Positions 16,619 through 24,481 of a stretch of DNA of 64,000 nucleotides are shown here, in pieces. Both the position numbers and the translations under genes were made by a program. The notes below the pieces were generated by a model. The model ran no database searches. It saw only the letters and a list, made by a program, of their open reading frames with translations, and had not been told where the DNA came from. Each line of letters opens with the position of its first letter. Position 1 is the first letter of the stretch. Source of the DNA: PALSA-1353 sp050014015. GTDB taxonomy: Bacteria > Planctomycetota > Phycisphaerae > Tepidisphaerales > Tepidisphaeraceae. Location of the stretch: assembly GCA_050014015.1 (NCBI GenBank), contig JBEKEC010000002.1, positions 170,729 to 234,728 on the forward strand, given 5' to 3'.

Positions 16619-19045
16619 TCACGGCATCGTCGCCGGCTGCGTGGCGGGTCGCGTCGTCGGCTTCATGCTCGCCTTCATCTGCAACGCCAACTCCAGGTTC
16701 TTCTGTGCGCCGGTCAGGGTCGGATCGATCTGGTACGCATCCTTGAACGACTGGACCGCCGCATCGAAGTCGGCCATGTCCGTCGGCTTGGACGCCAGGA
16801 TCACCCGTCCGATTTCGTTGTACGCCAGGGCGTAACGAGGGTCCAGATCGCGCAGGATTATCATCAACTGCTGCCTGGCCCCGGCCAGATTGCCCGCGTT
16901 TTCCAGCAACAATGCCAGCCGGAACCGGGCGTCTTTGTTCCGCGGATCCAGACCCACCGTACGCGTGTAATCCATCGCCGCGGCCCGGCTATATTTATTC
17001 TCCGAATTCACGTCGCCGTGCTCCCGCGAAAAATCCGCCAACGTCCAGTCAATGTTCCCGCACTGAAACACCGCGAGCGGCAACACCCGCGCCGCCTCCG
17101 GACCCACCGTCGGCGATTTCAGACCCGCCTCCGCAAGCTCCCCGGATTTCTCAAAATCCTCCCGCGCCTCCAGGCATACATCGACAAACCGCTGCTCCTC
17201 GGCCGTGTTCGGCCTCGTCGTCGCCGGCGCCTCCCCCGGCCGCGCCGGACGCGCAAATTGCTTGTGAATCTGTTGCCCCCGATTCAAATCCACGATCCCC
17301 AACGTGTAATACGGCAGCGGATCCTTGCCGGCGGCGCTGAACGCCAGCGCGATCTTCAATTCCCGTGACGCATGCTCCAGAAGGGCGCCCGAATCCGAAT
17401 CCGGCGAACGCATCCGGGTGATGTCGTTCTGCGCCCATTGATCGTGCGCCTTGTAGCGCACGTCATCCGGCGTCGCGGGATTCTGCAAGACCAGCTTCAG
17501 CAGCCGATCCGAATCGTCCAGCAGCCTCAGCGCATCCGCCGCCGACGATTTCGACGAATCCGCGTCTCCGCCGGTGTAAAATCGGTCCGCCTCGTCGAAC
17601 GCCGTGCTCGCTTCGCCCTGCCTGATCCGCCCCAGGTTGTACGCCGCCAGCCAGCTCCGCGGGTTCTTGTCATCCTGAAGCACGTCCTGCCATAGCCGCG
17701 ACGACGTTGTGAAAACGTCGGCGCGCAGCCACGCCGCGGTCCCAAGTACCACCAGCAACGTCGAAACCAGCGCGGCGATGGCCGCCGAGTTCCCCGGCGC
17801 CGCCTGATCCCCCGGCGCGGCTCGCCGGTTCCAAAGCGGGCCTAGAATCCGCGCCGCCATGGCAACGAAAAGAACGATCAGCCCAATCCCCGCCAGATAT
17901 TGAAAATGATCCGCCACGAACGAGAACCGGAACGGATAAACGTCAAAGAATCCCAACGCCGGGAAGAGCAGGGCGAGATAGCAAATCACCGCCGCCAGCG
18001 GCCCGCGACCGAGAATGCGGATGCCCGCCGCCAACCCAACCAGCACGATTCCCGCCGCGATCAGATACCCCCATTGCCCCGCCTCCCCCGCGTCGGGAAC
18101 AATCCGCGGATACACGAACGATTGGTGGATCGGCAATGCCAGCTTGCCGAGGTAGAACCACACGTCTCTTCCCGAGATCAAAAGCCGCTGGACGAAGCTC
18201 AGTTGCCAGTCCGGCCCGGACGCCCCGACCGGGCCGTTGGGATCGGTCTCCAGCCGCGAGGTCTCCATCGCCAGCGCCGCCCCGATGACCAGCATCGGCA
18301 GCGCCCCCACGATCCGCCAAACCGAAAGCCGGCGCTTCCACCACAGCACCGCCAGCACCGCGATCGGCACAAAAACCACCACCGTCTTGGCCAGCATTGC
18401 CAGCAGGAACAGCCCCGCGCTGATTAAATACGCCTGCCAATCCTCCCGCACCTTCCACGCCCGGTGGTTGGAATCGGGATCGCGCATGCCCGCGAATTCA
18501 AAATAAAACAGCGCCGATCCAATCGCCAGAATTCCGCTCAGGACGTTCTTGCACTCGCTGATCCAGCAGACGGACTCCGCCTGGAGCGGGTGCACCGCCC
18601 ATATCGCCGCCGCCGCCCATGCGCCCGGGATCGACAGCCGCCGCAGCAGCCGCCACAGCACCACCGCCGCCCCCGCGTGCATCAGTAGGTTCACCACCCG
18701 ATATCCCAGCGAGTTGTTTCCCCAGAATTGATGCTCCACCCACAACGCCGTGAAACTTAGCGGATAATACTGGATCGTCCCCGGCGGAATTTTCCAAATC
18801 TCTTTCAGCCCCGACGCGTCCTGCAACGCCTTGTTCTGCGTGACGTATTGGTCGTCATCCCATAAAAACGTCCCGTTGATCGCCGGCCAGAACGCCACCA
18901 GCGCGATCAAACCCAGCACCGCTGCCCACAGATACCAGTCCTTCCCCGATGCCGGATCGTCCGGCATCGTAATCACGAACGGCTGCATTTCTTCGCCCCC
19001 GGTCGTTTCGGGGGATGGATCGGTCGGTTGCGTCGGTTGGCTCAT
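16619..19045 (-). CDS. TMTC-like GT-C membrane protein with C-terminal TPR-like repeats (paralogue)
   Basis: An 808-residue paralogue of the 14205-16196 product with the same order of parts. A Pro/Thr-rich cytoplasmic tail comes first, then about ten membrane helices (about 38-440) with the GT-C acidic loop FLWDDDQYVTQN and HPLQAESVCWISECKNVLSG, then a helical C-terminal half (about 455-790) with degenerate TPR-like repeats. The C-terminus ends in Thr/Pro-rich residues. The predicted role is transfer of a lipid-linked sugar to exported proteins, with the TPR part holding the acceptor. The two genes are in the same orientation but separated by 422 bases of repeats, so separate promoters are likely. 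Confidence 0.83.
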   Translation of the reverse strand: MSQPTQPTDPSPETTGGEEMQPFVITMPDDPASGKDWYLWAAVLGLIALVAFWPAINGTFLWDDDQYVTQNKALQDASGLKEIWKIPPGTIQYYPLSFTALWVEHQFWGNNSLGYRVVNLLMHAGAAVVLWRLLRRLSIPGAWAAAAIWAVHPLQAESVCWISECKNVLSGILAIGSALFYFEFAGMRDPDSNHRAWKVREDWQAYLISAGLFLLAMLAKTVVVFVPIAVLAVLWWKRRLSVWRIVGALPMLVIGAALAMETSRLETDPNGPVGASGPDWQLSFVQRLLISGRDVWFYLGKLALPIHQSFVYPRIVPDAGEAGQWGYLIAAGIVLVGLAAGIRILGRGPLAAVICYLALLFPALGFFDVYPFRFSFVADHFQYLAGIGLIVLFVAMAARILGPLWNRRAAPGDQAAPGNSAAIAALVSTLLVVLGTAAWLRADVFTTSSRLWQDVLQDDKNPRSWLAAYNLGRIRQGEASTAFDEADRFYTGGDADSSKSSAADALRLLDDSDRLLKLVLQNPATPDDVRYKAHDQWAQNDITRMRSPDSDSGALLEHASRELKIALAFSAAGKDPLPYYTLGIVDLNRGQQIHKQFARPARPGEAPATTRPNTAEEQRFVDVCLEAREDFEKSGELAEAGLKSPTVGPEAARVLPLAVFQCGNIDWTLADFSREHGDVNSENKYSRAAAMDYTRTVGLDPRNKDARFRLALLLENAGNLAGARQQLMIILRDLDPRYALAYNEIGRVILASKPTDMADFDAAVQSFKDAYQIDPTLTGAQKNLELALQMKASMKPTTRPATQPATMP

Positions 19046-19093
19046 CGGTTTCCTCGTCCGGGGTCAAGTTGGCGACTATCTCGGCTTGCCTCT

Positions 19094-19140
19094 TTCCCCC
19101 TCCCCTGATACTTCGGGGGAGGGTTGGGGTGGGGGTCTTC
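19094..19140. repeat. GGGGAGGG-type dispersed repeat
   Basis: CCCCCTCCCCTGATACTTC followed by GGGGGAGGGTTGGGGTGGGG; same family as 8968-9072 and 12694-12738. Confidence 0.7.
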
Positions 19141-19286
19141 GTTGCACAAGCCATGAACAATCGCTGCACCAGCATCTCTCTCGTCGGCGTGACTTTGTCA
19201 ACCGATTATAATTACATAACGTCCCCCATCAGGCAACTACGCACCGTGTCCATTGATTGTTGCCCAACACCCGCCAAGGAAGAATA

Positions 19287-20444
19287 ATGTCCGAACGGAA
19301 ATTAACTACGCCCATGAGCACCGCAACTCTCCCCAACTCCCTGAACGATCCCATCAACGCCCGAATCCTTGCCGTATCCGAGGACCAAATCTGCGGGTTT
19401 TCCCGCGATCCCATCGGCCAGATCGCCGAGCAATCGGGCCTTGAACCGGCCGTCGTCATCGAACGCATCACCGCCTTGCTCCGCGCCGGAGTCATTCGCC
19501 GCGTCCGCCAGACCCTCCTGGCAACCAATCTCGCCCAAGGCTCGCTGGTCGCTTGGGTGGTTCCGCCGGACCAGCTCAACTCCGCTTTCGACTGGATGTT
19601 CCAGAACGATCCTTTTTCCGGCCACGTCGTGATTCGCAGCACCGACTCCACCGTCGCCGCAAGCAAGTACCGGCTGTGGACCACCCTCAAGATTCCGCAG
19701 GGCTTCTCGATGCAGAAGCATTGCCGCCATCTCTGCTCCCGCACCGGCGCCGAGCAGTTCAAGCTTATGCCCGCCAAACGGCTTTTCGTGCTTGGCGTCG
19801 GCCACGTCCGCCGCCGCGGCCTCGAACCCGGCAGCAAGGCCGACCAGCCCGCCGACGTCCTTGACAACGGAATCGTCGAATTGAGCGATCTCGATTGGCG
19901 CGTGCTCGCCGCCCTCAAACGCGAGTTCACCCCCGAGGAGATTTCCCAGGACCTCTGGGCCAACCGCGCCCGCCAGGCCGGTGTCTCGCTCGACGAATTT
20001 TGCCGCGTCGCCGAGGATTTGAATCGCCGCGGCGTCATCGGCCGGTTCTCCACCTTCCTCGAGCACGTCAAGCCGCTGGCCGACGGCCAGCGCGTCACCC
20101 GCTTCAACGCACTTTTCCATTGGGCCGTCCCAGCCGGCCGCGAAATCGACGCTGGCCGGCAGGTCGGTCGGTTCCACGTAATGACCCACGCCTATTGGCG
20201 CGAAGGCGGACCGGAATTCAATCACGTCAACATCATGGGCGTCGCCCACGGCTCCGACAAGGATTTGCTTCTCGCCCACAAACATGCCATCGACCAACAC
20301 CTCGCCGCCGAGGGGCTGGCCGTCTCCTACACGAACGTCTTTTGGGGCGGCCGAAGCGAAATCAAGCCCAGCGAAATCTCTCCTTTCGAATACCAGCGCT
20401 GGTGTCACGAACAGGCCCTGGACCCCGACGCGATGCGAGTGTAG
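19287..20444 (+). CDS. tandem AsnC/Lrp-fold protein, siroheme-decarboxylase-like (AhbA-AhbB fusion)
   Basis: A 385-residue protein; ATG 19287 follows AAGGAAGA (19275-19282). It contains two copies of a winged-helix plus AsnC-type ligand domain. Copy 1 (about 25-185) has DPIGQIAEQSGLEPAVVIER and RVRQTLLATN. Copy 2 (about 200-375) has LSDLDWRVLAALKREF, GVIGRFSTFLEH and a THAYWREGGPEFNHVNIMGV segment. This layout matches siroheme decarboxylases (AhbA/AhbB, NirD/L/G/H), which make 12,18-didecarboxysiroheme for heme or heme d1 synthesis and can occur as fusions. No other heme gene is nearby, so a plain transcription regulator remains possible. The TAG stop lies inside a REP hairpin. Confidence 0.6.
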   Translation: MSERKLTTPMSTATLPNSLNDPINARILAVSEDQICGFSRDPIGQIAEQSGLEPAVVIERITALLRAGVIRRVRQTLLATNLAQGSLVAWVVPPDQLNSAFDWMFQNDPFSGHVVIRSTDSTVAASKYRLWTTLKIPQGFSMQKHCRHLCSRTGAEQFKLMPAKRLFVLGVGHVRRRGLEPGSKADQPADVLDNGIVELSDLDWRVLAALKREFTPEEISQDLWANRARQAGVSLDEFCRVAEDLNRRGVIGRFSTFLEHVKPLADGQRVTRFNALFHWAVPAGREIDAGRQVGRFHVMTHAYWREGGPEFNHVNIMGVAHGSDKDLLLAHKHAIDQHLAAEGLAVSYTNVFWGGRSEIKPSEISPFEYQRWCHEQALDPDAMRV

Positions 20445-20467
20445 CCGGCGAGCTTGCTCGCCGTATT
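20441..20467 (+). repeat. REP hairpin (GTAG type), copy 1
   Basis: GTAG, then CCGGCGAGC-TT-GCTCGCCG, then TATT. The TAG of GTAG is the stop codon of the preceding gene (20442-20444). Same sequence as the REPs flanking the RAYT gene at 46 kb. Confidence 0.92.
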
Positions 20468-20480
20468 GATCCAAGTTTCT

Positions 20481-20510
20481 CCGCAAAAACAGAAATATCT
20501 CAAAATGACC
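20481..20510. repeat. 30-base conserved box, copy 2
   Basis: Same CCGCAAAAACAGAAATA-N3-CAAAATGA as 12763-12792, located 13 bases after a REP and 81 bases before the next start. Confidence 0.6.
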
Positions 20511-20591
20511 CACTTCCGATCGTTTCCGATAGCTCTTGGAACCAGCAAATTCAAAGCGCCAGCGTCGCCGCCACTCGTCCGGCAAGATAGA

Positions 20592-21950
20592 ATGTCACGG
20601 ATGATCAGGTCCGCGGGAATCATGTTTCGGATCCTTCTGGCCGCGGGATTGCCGGCCATTCTATCCGCTTGCGATTCAGACAAGGCCCAGCCCGTTTCGG
20701 CTCAGGATTTCTACGCGCGCCGCAATCCCGCCGGGTCTCCGATTTCCCCGTTGGACCGGCCCGGAATCCTTCGCCTGCCCGACTCCCACGCCCAGCCGTC
20801 CACACCCGCTCCGCCGCCCGGCTCAGGTGAACCCGGGCCTCTCTTCAACGAGCATGACGTTCCCCCTCTGTCCACCTCAATACCCTCGACTTTGCCTGCC
20901 GCCGCGTTAGCCGGCCCGGCCACAAATCCCGCCACCCAGCCTTCCCTGGCCACGGATGAATACACCACCCTCGGCGGCGTCGTCATGGTCGTCAACGGAC
21001 ATCCGATTTACGCCGACAAGGTCCTGCGGCTCTCCGCGCCCGCCCTTCGCAAGCACGCCAAGGAGATGAACTTCAATCAATTCGAGATTGCCGCCCGCGT
21101 CGAGATCGAGCGCACGATCAACAACCTCAGGAACGACGAGTTGGCCGCCGCCGCCGCCGAGCAATCCCTCGATCCCAAGGACATTCAGTTGGCCAGATCG
21201 CTGACGCGCCTTTGGAGCCAGCAGCAGGTCGCCGAAGCCGGCGGCGCCGAGCAGGCGGCACGACTTCGCGCCCAGGAATCCGGCGAGGATTTCCAGGACC
21301 AGGAGCAGGACCAATATCACCGGTTCCTTTACGACCTCTATCTATTTCGAAAAATCTATCCCCAGATCGACATCACCGGCGAAGACGAGCGGCGATATTA
21401 CAACGCCCACCTCGACGATTTCACCACGCCCACGCAGGCTACGATCATCCTGATCGAAGCCAACCCCGACAAACTCAGCGGCGATCCCGCCGCCGCCAAG
21501 GCCAAGTTGCTCAATATCCGCAAGCGAGTCCTTGCCGGTGAAGATTTCGCCGCCTACGGCCGCGACCAGAACGATCTTCCCAGCTCCACCGGCGCCGAAG
21601 GCAACGCCGGCCAGATGGTCGTCAAGCCCAACACCCTGCTTCTTACCCAGGTCGAGGCCCAGGTCTGGAAAACCCCACCCGGACAGATCAGCGACCTGAT
21701 CGAGGACCACGATGCCTTTTTCATCTTCAAAGTCCTCAGCCGCGATTATGGCGGAACCAAATCCTTCGCCGACATGGCCGTGCAGAATGCGATCAGAAGA
21801 CGCCTGACAGACTTAAAGATCCAGCAAAGCCGCATTGAGGAGGAACGAAAGCTGGAAATGGCCGGCATCGTTCAGCCGCCCGATCCTCGCATGATCGACA
21901 CCGCCGTCGAAATGGCGCTCCAGAACTATCCCCAATGGTCGAAAAAGTAG
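20592..21950 (+). CDS. parvulin-type peptidyl-prolyl isomerase lipoprotein (PrsA/SurA-like)
   Basis: A 452-residue protein with a lipoprotein signal (ILLAAGLPAILSAC), a long Pro/Ser/Thr-rich linker (about 30-130), a SurA-like N-terminal helical part (about 130-260, starting VVMVVNGHPIYADKVLR) and a rotamase-like domain (about 275-390: TPTQATIILIEANPDKLSG, then VEAQVWKTPPGQISDLIE, typical of parvulins). It probably helps fold exported proteins as a membrane-anchored periplasmic chaperone. ATG 20592 is chosen; ATG 20601 and 20622 are alternatives that keep the signal peptide. A REP begins two bases after the stop codon. Confidence 0.8.
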   Translation: MSRMIRSAGIMFRILLAAGLPAILSACDSDKAQPVSAQDFYARRNPAGSPISPLDRPGILRLPDSHAQPSTPAPPPGSGEPGPLFNEHDVPPLSTSIPSTLPAAALAGPATNPATQPSLATDEYTTLGGVVMVVNGHPIYADKVLRLSAPALRKHAKEMNFNQFEIAARVEIERTINNLRNDELAAAAAEQSLDPKDIQLARSLTRLWSQQQVAEAGGAEQAARLRAQESGEDFQDQEQDQYHRFLYDLYLFRKIYPQIDITGEDERRYYNAHLDDFTTPTQATIILIEANPDKLSGDPAAAKAKLLNIRKRVLAGEDFAAYGRDQNDLPSSTGAEGNAGQMVVKPNTLLLTQVEAQVWKTPPGQISDLIEDHDAFFIFKVLSRDYGGTKSFADMAVQNAIRRRLTDLKIQQSRIEEERKLEMAGIVQPPDPRMIDTAVEMALQNYPQWSKK

Positions 21951-21952
21951 TA

Positions 21953-21978
21953 TAGCCGGCGAGCTTGCTCGCCGTATT
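21953..21978 (+). repeat. REP hairpin, copy 2
   Basis: TAGCCGGCGAGC-TT-GCTCGCCGTATT, preceded by TA instead of a full GTAG. It starts just after the PPIase stop and lies between two convergent genes, so it can end transcription from both sides. Confidence 0.9.
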
Positions 21979-21988
21979 GACCCCAATC

Positions 21989-23020
21989 TCACGCCAGCGT
22001 CGGCGGCCCAATCGTCTGCACGATCCGCGCCGCCACCTCCACCGCGTCCAATCCGTCCTGGGCCGTAACGATCGGCTTCGTTCCGTTGCTCACCGCATCC
22101 ACGAATGCGTCCAGCTCCGCCCGCAGCGGCTCCACGTCGTCGATCGACAATTCCTCCATTTGCACCAGGTCCTTGTAATTCAATTGTGAAAGGTCTTCGA
22201 TTTCCCCGCTGCGAATCCTGGCCACGGCCTGCCGTACCGCCTCGACGTTCCCCCCGCGCCGGATCACGATCCCATGCCGCTTCTGGTAGTCGATCGATAC
22301 GTACGCGTCCGGGCTGAACACTCGCAAATGCCGGTCGGTCCGCATCGCCAACCGGCTCGCCGTCAGGTTCGCCACGCACCCATTGGCGAACGTCAGCCGC
22401 GCGTTGCAGATGTCCTCCACTTCCCCGATCACGCTCACCCCGATCGCCTCCACCTTCGACACCGTAGAATTCGCCAGCCACAGCACGATGTCGATGTCGT
22501 GGATCATCATGTCCAGCACCACCCCCACGTCTATGCTGCGGAACGTCATCGGGCTGATGCGGGTGACTTCCAGGAACTTCGGCTCGATTTTCAGCCGCGA
22601 CATCGCCCGGATCGCCGGATTGAACCGCTCGATATGCCCCACCTGCACCGTCGTCTTGTTCTGGCTTGCCAGGTCCACGATCCGCCGCCCCTCGGCCACG
22701 TCCTTGGCCAGCGGCTTCTCGATTAGGCATGCGATTCTTCGCTTCAGGCATTCCTGGGCGATGCTCAAATGAGACTTCGTCGGCGCCGCGATAGTCACGG
22801 CATCCACGTTCGCCAGCAGCTCCTCCAGACTCTTTCGCGCCGGCACGGCAAACTCGTCCGCCACCGCCGCCGCCGTATCCGCCGCCACGTCAAACACCCC
22901 CATTAGCTTGACTTGCCCCATCTGCGAATAGACCCGCGCATGCAGCCGCCCCATCCTCCCGCATCCGATGACTCCCACGCGCAGCGCCTTGCCCGATTCT
23001 TCCGATGTAGTATTTGCCAC
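21989..23020 (-). CDS. Gfo/Idh/MocA-family NAD(P)-dependent oxidoreductase
   Basis: A 343-residue cytoplasmic enzyme starting at GTG 23020. The N-terminal Rossmann fold shows RVGVIGCGRMGRLHARVY (about 14-31), then AAPTKSHLSIAQECL and the conserved EKPLAKDVAEGRR, where the Lys is the usual catalytic residue. The C-terminal domain contains VVLDMMIHDIDIVLWL, matching the GxxxDxxxHxxD pattern of the family. Members oxidise or reduce sugars and sugar nucleotides; in envelope-rich bacteria relatives act on UDP-sugars. The substrate cannot be read from the sequence. It converges on the PPIase gene and is followed upstream by a methyltransferase in the same direction. Confidence 0.88.
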   Translation of the reverse strand: MANTTSEESGKALRVGVIGCGRMGRLHARVYSQMGQVKLMGVFDVAADTAAAVADEFAVPARKSLEELLANVDAVTIAAPTKSHLSIAQECLKRRIACLIEKPLAKDVAEGRRIVDLASQNKTTVQVGHIERFNPAIRAMSRLKIEPKFLEVTRISPMTFRSIDVGVVLDMMIHDIDIVLWLANSTVSKVEAIGVSVIGEVEDICNARLTFANGCVANLTASRLAMRTDRHLRVFSPDAYVSIDYQKRHGIVIRRGGNVEAVRQAVARIRSGEIEDLSQLNYKDLVQMEELSIDDVEPLRAELDAFVDAVSNGTKPIVTAQDGLDAVEVAARIVQTIGPPTLA

Positions 23021-23092
23021 GTCCCCATCCTACCAAACCCCCCTCCGCCCGGCACGCGCCGCGCCGGTTGCATTAGCCACTTTTGGGAGCTC

Positions 23093-23785
23093 TTAGGTTG
23101 CGATCTTCACGCTCATTCGCGCCGAGTCGTCCACACGCGTCAGGAGGAGTTTAAGCTGATGCTCCTCTATATATCGGTCCACGGCCTTCCGGGCTCCCTG
23201 CCAGTAACCGTAGTCGTCCACGATCAGGACTCCGCCGGGACTCAAGCGAGGGTACAGGTGCGTCAACTCGTGGTACGTCGATTCGAACCAATCCGTATCC
23301 AGCCGCAAAAGGGCGATCTGCCGCGGCGCGGACGCGGGAATCGTCTCTTCGACTTTGCCCTTGACCAACGCCATCTTCGCCGCCGGGTAGCCGGTGGATA
23401 GCAGGTTCGCCCTCGCTTCTTCCATCGTGCAGCACTCCCATGTCTTGCCGGGTTCCGGCGCCAATTCAGCCAGTAGCTCGGCGGCGGTTTTGCCGGTCAC
23501 CGTGCGGTCCACCGCCGTTGGCTCTGACATCTGGGCGAAGGTATCAAACAGGTGCAATGTCCGCTCGGTGCTTTTCGATTCAAGCAGCGTTCGGGCGACG
23601 GCCATCATGCTGCCTCCCTTCCAAACCCCGCATTCGACGATATCGCCGGGAATACCGCTGTCGACGATATATCGCACCGCCAGGCGCAGCGCATATACCG
23701 CGTATTTCGAAGTCATCGTGTACGGCGCCACGAACCGGCACAATTCGATAGTTGCGGCGTCGAAATCAGGCGGAAATTGCGTCAT
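23093..23785 (-). CDS. TylF/MycF-type class I methyltransferase
   Basis: A 230-residue SAM-dependent methyltransferase of the TylF/macrocin O-methyltransferase family. Visible parts are SKYAVYALRLAVRYIVDSGI, the SAM motif GDIVECGVWKGGSMM (about 47-61), LHLFDTFAQMSEPT (about 77-90), and the metal-binding region RLDTDWFESTYHEL followed by GGVLIVDDYGYWQGAR. Characterised members methylate sugar hydroxyls on macrolides; environmental homologues often sit in glycan clusters. The oxidoreductase downstream on the same strand, 72 bases away, fits a joint role on a sugar or glycan, which is inference. Confidence 0.87.
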   Translation of the reverse strand: MTQFPPDFDAATIELCRFVAPYTMTSKYAVYALRLAVRYIVDSGIPGDIVECGVWKGGSMMAVARTLLESKSTERTLHLFDTFAQMSEPTAVDRTVTGKTAAELLAELAPEPGKTWECCTMEEARANLLSTGYPAAKMALVKGKVEETIPASAPRQIALLRLDTDWFESTYHELTHLYPRLSPGGVLIVDDYGYWQGARKAVDRYIEEHQLKLLLTRVDDSARMSVKIAT

Positions 23786-23828
23786 TCAATTACCTTTTGG
23801 CCTTCCTCTGCGGCTTGGTAGTGGGTCA

Positions 23829-23863
23829 ATTTCATTCCCGAAAGCCCACGGATGGCCATCCGT
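23829..23863. repeat. dispersed palindrome with ATGGCCAT core, copy 2
   Basis: Reverse-complement copy of 1831-1861 with one difference in 31 bases; the core ACGGATGGCCATCCGT (23848-23863) is a perfect palindrome. A weaker relative lies at about 23953-23970. The rest of 23786-24075 shows no gene. Confidence 0.75.
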
Positions 23864-24075
23864 CGGTTCTTTTGCCCTTCGAATTCCCGAATTGAACGAA
23901 CACCTGCTGTATCCCACAGCTTTTATAGCACATTGCGACCTTCTCCACCCAAGAATCAGCGGCGGACGGCCATCCCTGCGTTTTCAATGCCCCAAGCAAT
24001 ATTGTTAAAAATCATTGCACTTTGCAACCCGCATCCTTGACAACCCCGCCCGGCGGTTTATCCTTCCCCCCTTCG

Positions 24076-24312
24076 TAAAACCGCCTAAGCCCTGGGAGAC
24101 AACCCGGGGCGCGGGGAACCCAGCGCGGGGCGAGTGTCCCGCGCAGCTTGATGGGACCGTCGGTCGGAAATAGGCAGCGGCGCCGAGCGGTTCGGATGTC
24201 CGCCATCCCCTTTTTCCGCCGGCCTATCTCATCTTGCAGGGGCGAATCGGCCTGTTTGGCCGAGGGCGACTTTCAACGCCCAGCCCGTCAGCTAACTCCG
24301 CCGGCGCCTGAA
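24076..24312 (+). ncRNA. cyclic di-AMP riboswitch (ydaO/yuaA type)
   Basis: The 3' core is diagnostic: AGGGCGACTTTCAACGCCC (24263-24281), then AGCCCGTCAGCTAACTCCG (24282-24300). These match the conserved ydaO-family segment around CCCGUCAGCUAAC. Upstream lie AGGGGCGAATC (24238-24248) and GGCC-TGTTT-GGCC (24249-24261), also in the expected order. GGCGCC at 24302-24307 can pair with GGCGCC near 24179-24184, or GGCG with CGCC near 24081-24084. The 5' edge is therefore uncertain: 24076, which includes CGGGGAACCCA and GGGGCGAG, or about 24175. It lies 170 bases before a KimA-like transporter, a classical target class. A GC hairpin (about 24429-24462) near the GGGAG ribosome site may belong to the expression platform. 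Confidence 0.82.
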
Positions 24313-24481
24313 AGGGAATTTACGCTTGGGCACGTTCGGCCGTTCAGGCCAACCCACTTGAAGCGTTCCCCCCTTTGATTCAGTTCGCTCGCTCGCTTCT
24401 CACGGCACGGCCGTTACGCCGGTCTGCCGGAGCGCGCATTTTGCGTTTTGCTCTGCGCGCCCGACGGGAGTTTGCAACACT

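Noticed and set aside
24429..24462. GC hairpin before the transporter start as an intrinsic terminator
   Set aside because: It has no T-tract and is better described, tentatively, as part of the riboswitch expression platform.
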